From: Gerris lacustris
Lineage: Eukaryota > Arthropoda > Insecta > Hemiptera > Gerridae
Direction of reading: 5' to 3'
Assembly: GCA_951217055.1 (NCBI GenBank)
Contig: OX578276.1
Location: 137,769,787 to 137,833,786 of the forward strand
Length of the DNA: 64,000 nucleotides
Positions 48,435 through 59,600 of the stretch are shown here, one piece after another. The translations under genes were made by a program, and so were the position numbers. The notes under the pieces are model-generated. The model had not been told where the DNA came from. It made no database searches and saw only the letters and a list, made by a program, of their open reading frames with translations. Positions within the stretch are counted from its first letter, which is position 1, and every line of letters starts with the position of its first letter.

Positions 48435-48717
48435 TAAATTCAAAGAAATTAAGAATTTGTTGTTGGTCCCACATTAGTTTCTCATAAACGGTTTTCATAA
48501 ACACATATATCTTCAAAAGTACTCATCTGATATAAATGTAATTTGGATGGTTCGTCGTTGAAAACAAATCGCTTAAGTTACTTCCGACAGCTTCGGTAAG
48601 TTTGGAAGCAAAATTAAAGAAATTATACAATAATGGATCATTATAGAACAAACACAAATTTAATTACGAAACAAATTTAAATTACGCGATAGGATACAAG
48701 TAAGCTATGTGCCACAT
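48435..48717 (-). repeat. Second copy of the 280-bp family U segment
   Basis: It repeats 47474-47754 with only a few substitutions, from AATTCAAAGAAATTAAGAA to AGCTATGTGCCAC. Together the two copies bracket the LINE fragment exactly. Confidence 0.9.
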
Positions 48718-49489
48718 TAATTTGAGACTATTTTGCCATATGGACTTTTAGACGCAATATTAACATTTCAAGCCTTTCTGCTGTATAAAGAACAAATTCA
48801 TAGCATACCAATAACAAAACTTTTTGTATGAATTAAATAGAGATAGTACTATTAAATAATAATTCGTAAGCATAGAAAACCTCAACAAAAGATCAGGGTT
48901 ATTTGGTAGAAAGAAACAAGAAAATAGGAGAGAAGTATAAGCGTAAAACTAGTCCTAGGAGTTCCAAAGAACTAACCTTTACAATTAAATAAAGGTTCAA
49001 GGATACAGTCTGATAATGGTTTAACAACCACCAGAAACTGTATCTTTACTTCTGATTCTAAAGGTAATATCTTTCTCAATCACTTCCAGCCATCTATCAC
49101 ACACAGCTTACAGCCATCTATCACACATTTCTAGTCACTCTACTGGCTATTAATTTCAAACACATAATCCTTATAATTTATAAAACTTAGAATCTCTTTC
49201 AAACTTAAGCATTAGAATATCTTTACTTAACATTAAAAATGTAAAAATTCACCATTGTCTGGAAAGGTTTAAAACCATTAATAAAATAGAAAATAATTGA
49301 GAAAAATCTAGATTAACAACAAGACAATATTTCTTGAAGTTCCTGAGGAATTGTCACAAAAAAATCAATGATATTGATCAATGTATAGTTTATGAATCTA
49401 AGAATTCATTTGCTAGCCTTATCCCTTTTTTATAGTTTGGTAGAATTGGCATAACTTGTGTTTATAGCAAGTTATTATTGCAATGTCCA
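48718..49489. other. Gene-free AT-rich DNA
   Basis: No gene recognised. A two-unit ACAGCCATCTATCACACA repeat is at about 49090-49125. Confidence 0.5.
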
Positions 49490-49852
49490 CAGGCCCCGAT
49501 TTAGGGTAAGCTGGTAAGCTGCACCCCCCCCCCCCCTCACAGAAAAGGACTAAGATATTTGTAATTACTGAATAGTATTTTCGGGTTACTCTAATTTGGG
49601 CTGATACATATACTGCGGTAAAAATGACGTATTAGGACGTATTAACCTGAAATGGTGTACTGTTGATAAAAATTAGTAGGCCTATATTTCTTTTTTAAAT
49701 AATATTATTTTTTTATAACTACGTTTTTAGTGCAAACTGCAAACATACATGAATATAATTTTAAAGGTACCAGTTTGCTGAATATTTTCCGACCCCCAGA
49801 AATTGCCGCCCTGGGCAATTGCTCAGTCTGCCCATAGGTAAATCGGACCCTG
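49490..49852. mobile_element. Probable hAT-type MITE
   Basis: The ends CAGGCCCCGATTTAGGG and the complement of CCTATGGG/TAAATCGGACCCTG form an imperfect inverted repeat. Flanks AATGTCCA and AATATCCC agree at 6 of 8 positions, as expected for an aged 8-bp duplication. A 13-nt C run sits near the left end. No coding capacity. Confidence 0.7.
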
Positions 49853-50784
49853 AATATCCCACCATAAATATTTAATTTTTGCACGGCGCTTTCAACCAAT
49901 TAATGGGTCATCATCAGTGCCTTCAAAAATTAAAATTGAAAGTATTCGGAAACGTAAAAAATATTAACGTAAAACAAATTAATGAGGTTTACAAATAATA
50001 AATAATAATTTTATTAATATTAATAAAAAAAAAAAAAAATCCTCGAATACTGATAAGAATGTTCCTTTGCATTATTTTAAGATTATTTTATTTAACAATA
50101 TCCAAATTTAAAGCTTATAACTATTGCTTTAACAAATTCTTTAACAAAAAGCTCTCAAATTTCAGCAACGTGCGTACTTTTTACATATGCATTTGATTTA
50201 AGAACATGGTCAAAACGTTTCATCTTAAAACCTTAATTAATCTATAATCAGTCCACTTTATCAACCTTTAGTGGATTGAACATTATTAATTCAAGCATTC
50301 TTAGGATGGTAGATTGGAGGGGTGCGCTAGTAGCAGCATTACTAAAGGGTATCAGTAAGGAGATTTTTTCGCCAAACAAGCAGGAGAGAGGACCTAGTTA
50401 GTGAAGGTCTCAGAGTGGCACTGGATCAGTGCGTTGACTCCGGGGGTTGGCCCCATGGTGACAAGGAGACCCGCAACATCCACCTCTAGTCTCTGGTTCT
50501 AGGTGAGACCTTGCCTCAGCCCATATCCAAACCACCCCTTGCATTTTCTTCTTTCGCTTAAGCTTTATCACGTTTGTTTTTTTATACTAGCTTTTTTTAA
50601 CCTAGGACTCGCTGGATAAGATTATACCTTAAGAAGATTTTTACGTCCTTGCTTTTTACTTCTTAAATGCAAAAGGATCCGTAAGGAAAGTTTTTTTTTT
50701 CTTGTGAAATCCTACAGTATTCAACAATCAAGGTTTATGGTGGAATACAAAACAAACGTAATGCAAGTTCTCAAAAATTGTCTA
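49853..50784. other. Unassigned DNA with GC-richer block
   Basis: The block 50305-50535 is markedly GC-richer (GTTGACTCCGGGGGTTGGCC) and has no coding frame or tRNA fold that I can see. It may be an unrecognised repeat. Confidence 0.4.
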
Positions 50785-51012
50785 TCAATCAGTGTGATAC
50801 ATAGCTTCCTAGTGTCATACATTAATGATTTTATGCTTTTACAATCCATTATCATCTAATTATTTTCAATCTTTCAAAATTATTTTGATATTTTCCATGA
50901 ATTAAAGAATCATTTAAGCACAATATAATAAAATCGGAGACATAATAAATGTTCGTTCTTTAGAACGACCACATAGTTTCCGTTACTTTCGGTAACCTCA
51001 TAAGCAATAATA
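50785..51012 (+). repeat. Family U fragment, both ends
   Basis: The left end (ATACATAGCTTCCTAGTG) is separated from the 3' end (CACATAGTTTCCGTTACTT) by a large internal deletion. Diverged. Confidence 0.65.
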
Positions 51013-51466
51013 AAAAATTCTTCTCAACTTTTTTGTGAATAGGATCATAATTGTAATTGTAGCAACTTTAAAAGTGGATTAATAAAAACCGTTGAAAAAA
51101 TATAAAATAAGAACTAGCCAGGAAACATGTCACTTTTAATACACACAAGGATAATATTAATAATTTAATTATACATATTATAAAATTACAATTAACAAAA
51201 GGATTTTATGTCTAAAGACCAAAACAACCACATAACGTATTAGCTCGAGAAAATCCTATTAAACTTGGAGAACGATTGTTACGTGATCCCAATAACAAAT
51301 TATTCTAAAATTTAGTTTGTGTTAGATTATTAAACTTAAATTCTTGTTCTTATATACTCATAACACAAAACAAAGCATTTCTTGTTGCTTACCATGCCTA
51401 AAAACCATTGATCTATCACCGATAGATCTTGTTTGATTTACCGAAAGGTTAGAAATATTACATTAA
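51013..51466. other. AT-rich spacer
   Basis: Nothing recognised. Confidence 0.5.
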
Positions 51467-52467
51467 TATACGTAGTTGGTTGTTTTTTGGAATGAAAGTC
51501 CTTTATTATATTTTATTCACACAAGCTTTCGTCCAGGGAACCTGGACTTCTTCAGGTTTTGGAAATACTGTAAATTTAGAGAAACAAATGGTCAAAATGA
51601 AAACGAATTTTGGAAATGAAAATCTTACCAAGTTAATTTTGATTGTTTTAATGTTTTTTTTTTGAAAAGAATTAATTTTATTTTTTTAACTGACATACCT
51701 AATCAAAAATTTTGAAATATTTATTTGTATTAAATATAATATTTGTGTAAATGTTGCTTAATTTATTGGTGTCTTGTTTCAAGTTTATGTTGTTAGTATT
51801 TGATTTTATGTATAACATTTCCAGTGTAAGTCGTTTTTGGTGGTGTTTTTCAGTGTGTAGAATATTATATTTATCTGTGTCTAATGTGTGTTTAGTGTTG
51901 TGTGCGTGTTCTGATATAGCTGTGTTAGTGTTGTTATTTGAGATGTCTTTAATATGTTGATGAAATCTGTTTTTGAATTGTTGTGAAGTTTCTCCTATGT
52001 ATGTTGCAGGGCATTGTTTACAGTTAATTTGGTATACGATGTTACTTTGTTGCAGAGGAGGGATAGAATCTTTGAGTTTGGAGTATAAAATTGATTTTAG
52101 GGTGGTGGCATTTTTTTGAGCTACATAAAATCAAATACTAACAACATAAACTTGAAACAAGACACCAATAAATTAAGCAACATTTACACAAATATTATAT
52201 TTAATACAAATAAAAATAAATAATTCAAAATTTTTGATTAGGTATGTCAGTTAAAAAAATAAAATTAATTATTTTCAAAAAAAACATAAAAACAATCAAA
52301 ATTAACTTGGTAAGATTTTCATTTCTAAAATTCGTTTTCATTTTGACCATTTGTTTCTCTAAATTTACAGTATTTCCAAAACCTGAAGAAGTCCAGGTTC
52401 CCTGGACGAAAGCTTGTGTGAATAAAATATAATAAAGGACTTTCATTCCAAAAAACAACCAACTACG
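51467..52467 (-). mobile_element. Penelope-like element, truncated, in inverted arrangement
   Basis: The unit reads on the minus strand. Arm 1 (about 51467-51812) and arm 2 (about 52119-52467) are nearly exact inverted copies. The arms carry ACCTGAAGAAGTCCAGGTTC and CCTGGACGAAAGCTTGTG, the classical retroelement 'CCTGAAGAAG...' pair. The unique centre encodes the GIY-YIG endonuclease. So arm 1 is the genuine 3' end and arm 2 an inverted extra copy attached to the 5' truncation point. Inverted end copies are known in Penelope-like elements. The RT domain is absent. Confidence 0.85.
51699..52130 (-). pseudogene. GIY-YIG endonuclease domain of Penelope-like element
   Basis: An open minus-strand frame without a clear start codon (143 codons, between a TGA at 52131-52133 and a TAG at 51699-51701). 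It holds NIVYQINCKQCPATYIGETS, the degenerate GIY..YIG core with a CxxC zinc pair, then an FKNRFHQHIKD segment with the catalytic-type Arg and His, then an LEMLYIK segment with the Glu. These are the marks of the Penelope endonuclease, which nicks target DNA for priming. The upstream RT is missing. The last ~30 residues lie in the inverted arm. Because the domain is open without stops, the copy may be fairly young. Confidence 0.85.
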
Positions 52468-53070
52468 TATATAAAAAAACCTCAAGTCCACAAAAGAAAA
52501 ACTTCTATTACATTAATGATCATATTCTTATTATTAAAGCCTTCGATTCCGACGTTATATAATAATCCAATATTTTCTTGATAAAGACGTAAATGAACGA
52601 AAAATGTTTATTGAAATCGATACTACAATTAGTTATTATGCGGCATACGTTTAAAACATTTATTATAATGACGTAAAATTAAATTGATGGAGAATAATAC
52701 AGGATATAAAAGGTATAGATAAAGATTTGGAAAAAAAGTCATTCTTCATAAAAGAAAAAACTCCTGCTTGTTCTTGTTGTTAAAATGATAATATTTTAAA
52801 TCTTTAAGTTTTGTTAAGAAAGTCTATGTAAGTTCTACATCGCTATTTGTATCCCATTAATGTTAATTTAAAAATAAAATGACAGAGTAAAACGTAGAAA
52901 GTTGTTTTCCTTCCTTACTAAATTTATTCTATTAACAACTAAATGTTGATACATAAAAATATATAGTTTTTAAAGGACACTTGAAGGGAAAATTACGTTT
53001 ATATCGTATTCTATAAGAACTCTGACAGTTTATCGTTATCTAGTTTGAAGAATATCCTAAATAATAATAT
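52468..53070. other. Gene-free AT-rich DNA
   Basis: Nothing recognised. Confidence 0.5.
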
Positions 53071-53074
53071 CCTA

Positions 53075-53220
53075 CTAGGTAGAGCAATTCAAGTTCAAAC
53101 ACCGACATATCCGGTTATGGATTGAATCCCAGAGAGGTGAGACATGATTATAAATGAAAACATTGAGTAGATAAGTAAAATAGCCTGTATCTAGGCATCG
53201 CATGGCTCTATCATTGAAGC
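53075..53220 (+). repeat. Diverged tRNA-derived SINE
   Basis: A-box-like CTAGGTAGAGCAATTC is followed by B-box-like GGATTGAATCCCAG and then AGAGGTGAGACATG, matching the order in the SINE at 55082-55280. The body has GTAGATAAGTAAAATAGC against GTTAGATGAGTAAAGTGGC there. The poly(A) end is lost. Confidence 0.6.
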
Positions 53221-53570
53221 GAGTGTATTACAATAAATCCTGAATATTAAGGAATTGATGAATCATGATGAATGTCATAAATGAAGCTAGTATCATAAAT
53301 GAAGAGGGTAGTATGGGGTTGAGAGGGGTACTTGGTACAAAGCTCATCTCCCTAGATAAACCTATATATAACTACACGCCTATAAGAATCTTAACCACCA
53401 AAAGTAGCTGTTAAACTATTGTTATAAATTTATTACTTCACTACACAATAACTTCTGCTTGTATCAGGTAAAAATTGTACGAGCATGTTTCAATAGTACA
53501 TTAGATTATTTAAGTGAAGTTTTTATTTTTTTAATTTTTTTTTTCACTTTATTGAGTAACACAACTAACT

Positions 53571-54498
53571 GAAGTTTTATTAAAATAGATGTATTAGAAC
53601 GTAAGATATTGGTTAAAACTTTGTTTTCACTATTTTGAACGTTTAGGTCTGCGTTAATAGTTTCAGTGATCTTCAACACTTCATTGTGGTGTCACTGTTG
53701 GTTTTACTAAAAAATTGTATTTGAAAAAAATGTTTGTCTCATCGTATAGATGAAGTTATAAATAAAGAATTTATTTCTGCCCTAAAATTTCAACTTAAAA
53801 TGCTCGCGCGAACAGTTCGTAAGAACGTTGTCCAACGAACTCGTCCAGGGTATTCGTAAATGTACATGTATACATTGTACATGTGTACTAAATTTCACCA
53901 AAATCGCTCAACTTTTACTTAAGTTTTCGTCATACGTTTTCAGGATACATAGTTTGTTAATTGTATGAAGCTCGCTTCAAAGACCTAATATTGTACTGAT
54001 CATGACCTAAAAAAGAAAACAAATACAGATGTACAGGAGAAATTACAATTAGATGAACAGGGCCAAAGTAAATAATTAAAGCGAGCTTCTTACATTCAAC
54101 AATAAATATGCTTCCTGTTTGTCCGTCTGTATGTCAGTAACTTTTACGTGTCCGACGATAACTTGAGTAAAAGTTGACCGATTTAGTTGAAATGTAGTAT
54201 GCATGCTCCTTTTACTAATGCACAGGCTAAATTCGTTGGACAGCGGTATACTTCTAAGAATTCGTGCGCATTTCACGCGTAAACGTGAGATTAAAATGTA
54301 AAATTTGAACGGGAAAATATTCTATCATCACCTATTTAATGAGACAAACATTTTTTTTTAGTAAAACCACCATTGACACCGCTATGAAGTGATAAAGATC
54401 TTTAAAACTATTTAAAGCGGACCTAAACGTTTAAAATAGAGAAAACAAGGTTTTTACTGATACCTTACTTTGCAACGTAACGATTTTAATAAAACTTC
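53571..54498. mobile_element. Foldback element, ~0.93 kb
   Basis: Left arm 53571-53945 and right arm about 54120-54498 are inverted relatives. Matching words are GAAGTTTTATTAAAAT, AACGTTTAGGTC and GGTTTTACTAAAA. An inner nested pair, GAAGCTCGCTT and AAGCGAGCTT, lies at 53968 and 54080. The arm sequence also serves as the body of the chimeric repeat at 13845-14396. No coding capacity. Confidence 0.8.
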
Positions 54499-55081
54499 AT
54501 ATACATCGTGTAAAGTACAATAATTGAAGCAGGCATGTATAATTACATGACACAACAGAAGTTTTTATGGATCGTAGTGATACATTTTATAATAGTTTAA
54601 AAGGAGATGTGTGGTTTTTGAAATAGTAAGAATGCAGGGTGGCTTTCTCACTACTAGGCTCTCTACTACAATGATACTCTTTAACTATCAACTCATCATG
54701 AATATCTATATTCTCAACTTTCACTACTATACGCTCGCTTCAATGATAAGTAATATATAAAGTGAGTCGCGTGATTCTTATTTTTGGGTTTTCGAAAAAA
54801 ACAAATTGAATACTATTTTCGTAGAAAAATTACCAAGAGTAAACTACCTTAGATTTTTTATAGTATCGAAAAATAAATTTTATACATTTTTTTCAGAATA
54901 TCAAACAACGGTTGAATATTAAATTTGGATTAATTTTCTGAAATATAAATTTTAGTTAGTTTTCTGAAAATAAACAATAAGCTAAATAATAATAATTTAA
55001 TTAATTATTTAATTAATAATTTAATTAATAATTTAATTAATTTAATTGATTTAATTAATTATTTAATAAATAATAAGCTAA
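54499..55081. other. AT-rich DNA with AATT palindromic run
   Basis: No gene. At 54988-55062 an alternation of TTTAATTAATTA-type words forms overlapping palindromes. Confidence 0.5.
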
Positions 55082-55280
55082 ATAAGCTGGTGTAGCACTC
55101 GACTCTGAAACCAAGGTCTAAACCCCGGCTGTGAGTTCGAATCCCAGCGGGGTAAGACATGTTTCACACTGATGATCTCATCGGTTAGATGAGTAAAGTG
55201 GCCGGATAACACCCGTCCTGTAATAACCCTGGCAGTTGATCGGGACTAAACCACCCCCCCCCCCCCCCCAAAAAAAAAAT
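55082..55280 (+). repeat. tRNA-derived SINE with A tail
   Basis: GCTGGTGTAGCACTCGACTC (A-box region) and GTGAGTTCGAATCCCAGCG (T-arm and B box) form a tRNA-like head. The body has CATCGGTTAGATGAGTAAAG and TGATCGGGACTAAACCACC. It ends in a C run and A9-10. It is RNA polymerase III-type in design. A diverged relative is at 53075-53220. Confidence 0.8.
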
Positions 55281-55864
55281 AAGCTAAAAACAAATAATTC
55301 TCACTACATTTTAATAATGATCAAAAGGTTTATGCCAAACGCCTGGTTATTATTACAAGGCTTTCGCCGATTTCTACGTTAGTATAATACCTATAAAAAA
55401 GAAGAGTATAAAACATATTTTACTATAAACAATACTATAGCATTGAATAAATGGTTTCTTTATTTCTTTCTTTGCCTGGGGATGAGCTAAAGGAAAAACA
55501 CACAGTCTATATTATATTGCATTATTTTTATATTAGTTTCATAAAATAAAATATTATTTAATATTTTCACGTTTCTTGCGCAATTTGAAACCACGTTTAT
55601 AAATTATATTTTTTGATATAAAAACCAAGGGTAGTCTTAGAACTTTTTTCAAGTTTTCAAGAATATGAACCTTTAACCCTCTACACAAAATCAATAAAAT
55701 ATGATAATATTATTAGAGGTTCAAGAATACAAGCAGAAGTTTATTTAAAAAGTAACTTTTTTCGAAAACCCAAAAGTAAGAAAATTTTTCCTCTTGGAAA
55801 ATTTATCTTGAGACACACTGTAAAAGCAATGGGCGAAGAAGGTTGGAATTTATTCAATGAACAA
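55281..55864. other. Gene-free AT-rich DNA
   Basis: Nothing recognised. Confidence 0.5.
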
Positions 55865-56090
55865 ATTTATAACATACCCTACAACATTTTCATAAAAATC
55901 GGATGAGCAGTTCTTAAGATATGGTGGTCAGCAAAAAGTGTTAAATGGTAGACACAAGACCTAAAATATTTCCTGATGTTTGAAACAGACTTCTGTCTTG
56001 GGATTTTGAATTCGGAGAATTAAAGTCAATAATTCTTCTGAATGATTACAATGCTTCGGTTATTTTCTGTAAACTCAGAAGCAGTATGTA
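55865..56090 (+). repeat. Family U 3' part, diverged
   Basis: The words CATAAAAATCGGATGAGCAG, TTCCTGATGTTTGAAACAG and ACTTCTGTCTTGGG lead to a decayed end, ACAATGCTTCGGTTATTTTC. Confidence 0.65.
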
Positions 56091-57667
56091 TAGTGTAACT
56101 ATTCAAATTTATTTCACCTTATAGCTACTGGATTATTAGTAATATAGCATTAATGCTTCTTTTCTTCGTGGAAAAATGTTAATGTGAAACAGTTTCCCAA
56201 AATAGATTCTAGCCACCTGTAAGCATTTAAATAATCTGGGAAGGAAATTTCGAGGAACAAATCGGCAAGAAGACTCAATTATGTAATCCCCTTTAATTGA
56301 ATGAAATAAATTTGAAAGGATGCTTTATTTTTCAAAGTAATACATACTTGATTATATGATGAAAATTGTAAACAATCAGATATGCAAAAATAAAACGATT
56401 TATCAGAATTACTTCGTTACATAAATAGAATATGTACCATTCTGATTATATTTCTGGATGATGAATAAACATACGCTTGAGATATCAGACAGTCAATAAA
56501 GCAAAGTTGAAAACAATAGGATTGTTTTGGCAGAAAATTGTTCCACACAAGAATCAACTTTGAAAATAAAAAAATAATCTATTCTGACTGTAGATGATCT
56601 TTTAGCATCGAGGATGAACCTTCAAGATGCACCTTGGACCTTTGCATTGACACCTGCCATGGAAGCATATCCAGGGCCGGATTTAGGCATAGGCGACATA
56701 GGCGGCCGCCTAGGGGCCCACACCGCACGAACGATTTTTCTTTATATTTCGATAATATCGGAAATTGGAAGTAAATCCTACTAATTCATAGAGAACGTGA
56801 CAAAAATCTTCGTTTTAAAGTAATAATATTCTGTCTTAGTCCAGTTAACAAAGGAAACATTGTGGAACTAAATCAGAAAGTTTTGATAGAAGGCATAGTT
56901 TTGATACAGATCATTGATGTTTGAAATTAATATGAAGTCCTGAAAGTTCTGAGGGGAAGCAACGGCCTTAATCTTAGAAAATGTTTATGTTTATTTATTG
57001 TTTACTCACAAATATTTAGAAAGATTAGCTTTACCTAAAATGTCATTTAGGTTACTTAATTAAAGATTATTTTTTCTCTACAAACAAGGTCAGAATGATT
57101 TTCTTGACATCTCGGGGGAAAAAAACCATTTTAATTACAAGTTTAATGAACGTATTTGTAAATTATTTAAGGAAATTTTGATTTTTCTTCTGAACCAGCT
57201 TATGTAAAACCTAAAATAATAAATATAGTTTTATTGCAAATTTTCCTAGAATTCTTATGGTTTAACTTTATAATGTAATTTTTCCGTATTGGACCCAACT
57301 TTTTTCTTTCTCTAAGCCCAATTTTTATCTAAATATTTGGGATAAAAAGAAAAAATTGGACCAATTTTCTAAAATGGTGGTTATACTCTTACCTCAGGAA
57401 TTTTCGAACCATGATATATCCATTTACAAACATTAATGAATAACTATGCCAAATAGCCAAACTTCCCTATTTAGTTCGTCAAAATGCCCAAATCATAGTT
57501 TGTATACTGGACTGTTTTATTCGTTTCAGGGAGCCAGGAGACAAAAAATATTTAATAAAATATTTGCAAGTATTATTTCTTAAAATTACCACAAAGACAA
57601 ACTTTGATCTCAAGTTATTGTATTTGCAAGATTGAATTGTTTTATCATATTATTTTTTACAGGTAAG
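56091..57667. other. Gene-free DNA with an orphan hAT-like end
   Basis: No gene recognised. At 56671 CCAGGGCCGGATTTAGGCAT followed by GGCGGCCGCCTAGGGGCCC looks like one end of a hAT-type element; a matching opposite end was not found. Confidence 0.45.
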
Positions 57668-57816
57668 TTTTCCTAGACGCGACTCAAGCATAGACGCTGA
57701 GTGATAGTCGCAGGGCAATGATCGCTCAGCTAGGAAAACGGTAACATGCAAACTTAAAAGAGGAGTCCTCAGTGATGATCGCTGGGCGACTATCGCTGGT
57801 GTCGCGTCTAGGAAAA
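57668..57816. mobile_element. 149-bp MITE, family D
   Basis: Perfect 16-bp ends: TTTTCCTAGACGCGAC (57668-57683) and its complement (57801-57816). The interior has GATCGCT/AGCGATC-type inverted words (GATAGTCGC, GCGACTATC). It lies directly next to the truncated left side of a family A element. Confidence 0.85.
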
Positions 57817-57831
57817 TAAAGCTTTAGCCAA

Positions 57832-58456
57832 AATTTTTAAGAATATGTTGTCGGCTAAGTTCGTCTGCGGGACATAGCTTGGCAAATGGCAATAAAATAA
57901 ATAAATAAATAAAAAACAGTGGTGAGCTTCCACGTCCCGCCCATTATGGTGGACAATGGGATTTTCATGATCCTGAGTACAAAATTTGTTAGTGGACCGA
58001 AAATCAAGTTGATGTTAGTTTGCCACTTGATAGGTTAGTTATTTAAATACTACTCTAAATAAAAGTAGCCACCTATCAAGAGGCAAACCTCAATTTGATT
58101 TTCGGTCTACTAACTAATTTTGTACTCAGGATCATACATCATTCAAATATTTATGTATACCTACTAAAGTGGTCACCTCTCAAGTAACAAACTAACTCAA
58201 CTTTTTTTTTTTTTTTTTTTTTGGTTCAGCTCACTAGTTTTGTACTCAGGGTCATGAAAATCACATTGTCCACCATAATTGGTGAGACATGGCCACTCTC
58301 CACCGGTTTGTTTTTTTCAAATTCCTATTGCCACGCAAGTCCCGCAGACGAACTTAGCCGATCACATATTCATAAAAGGCACTAAAATATTAACTTGTAA
58401 ACGTAATTCTAGCCTGATGTTAGTCAGATGTGTTTTTGCACGCTATCTCCAGGACT
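57832..58456. mobile_element. Family A MITE, left end missing
   Basis: From GGCTAAGTTCGTCTGCGGGA to TTTTTGCACGCTATCTCC with AGGACTA. The outermost ~90 bp of the left end is missing and a T run of ~22 nt sits in the right arm (58201-58222). Confidence 0.8.
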
Positions 58457-59504
58457 ATATTTAAAATAAATTAAGAAAGGAACAACTCAAATAGGTTCTT
58501 AAAGAATATGATACAAATGTGAACCAATTGAAATAAATAATAATAGATTCACATTATAAATGCTAGTTTTAAAATATTTGTTTTTAATTGAATAATTTCT
58601 TTATTTTATGAAATGTTTATTTTACAAGGATACGATGAGTTATCACTAGTCATTGTTTGACCTGATACGTTAACATGAATTTTGCGTGAAGTCAACGTAC
58701 TCCCTCAATGACAAGCAGTCTGTTTACTGATTGTCTGTAATTGACTTGAGCCTATTTCTAGGTAAAGTCATTCACTATTGTTATCGCCCAAGGTAATATT
58801 ATAATGGCTATTCTTGACAATATACTTTAAGAAAAAAACTACTGTCGTATCGCAAAAGTAGGTAAACTATAATGATATTACTACGTTATCGTATTTTTTT
58901 AGCTTCATTCATTCAATTATTATATAAACTAGGCCAATATATTTTTATGTTTTCACTTATTTTGTTAATTACTATGAAATACGACTGAAATACGTAACTT
59001 CCTTACATTAATGAGGAAGGAAGAAGAAATTAAACGTACTGACAGCTAAGTTGGTTTTGTTTAAATTAAACCCTAGCCACTAAGACATCCTTGAATAATT
59101 AACTCACATTATTTGGATTATACAAATAAAAATAAAATGTAATTAATAAAGGGACTAGTAGTAGAAGTTAGGTTCTAGTACTAGAACCTTACTACTATAT
59201 AGATGGGGAGGACGAACCCCTTGTTCAGACCTACAGCAATTAGGCCATCTTTTAGGTCCATTTTACTAGCCCTGTAGTAGAGAGTTCCAGATACTCCACA
59301 CATCATACTCTGTATAAAGGGACTAACTCCAAAAAATTAGGATGTAAAAATAAGTATAAAATTAAAATTACTCAAAAGTTGATATCACAAGAGAACAACG
59401 TAAATCGTAAAGATATTAACAAAATCTACTATGAAGCTTATCACGTATACATTTATGGTTGGTTTTATTTTAAAAAATGATATTCGAAAAATAAAAAAAA
59501 ATAG
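58457..59504. other. Gene-free AT-rich DNA
   Basis: Nothing recognised apart from a local inverted pair, AGTTAGGTTCTAGTACTAGAACC, near 59165-59187. Confidence 0.45.
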
Positions 59505-59600
59505 ACTGCCAATTGGTATGGCACATAGCTTCCTCGCATCCTATCACGTACATTATTAATTTTATTAATTTATATTTTATGCATTTACTAGCAATTATTG

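Noticed and set aside
55082..55150. Functional tRNA gene
   Set aside because: No closed acceptor or anticodon stem; it is followed by a SINE body and an A tail.
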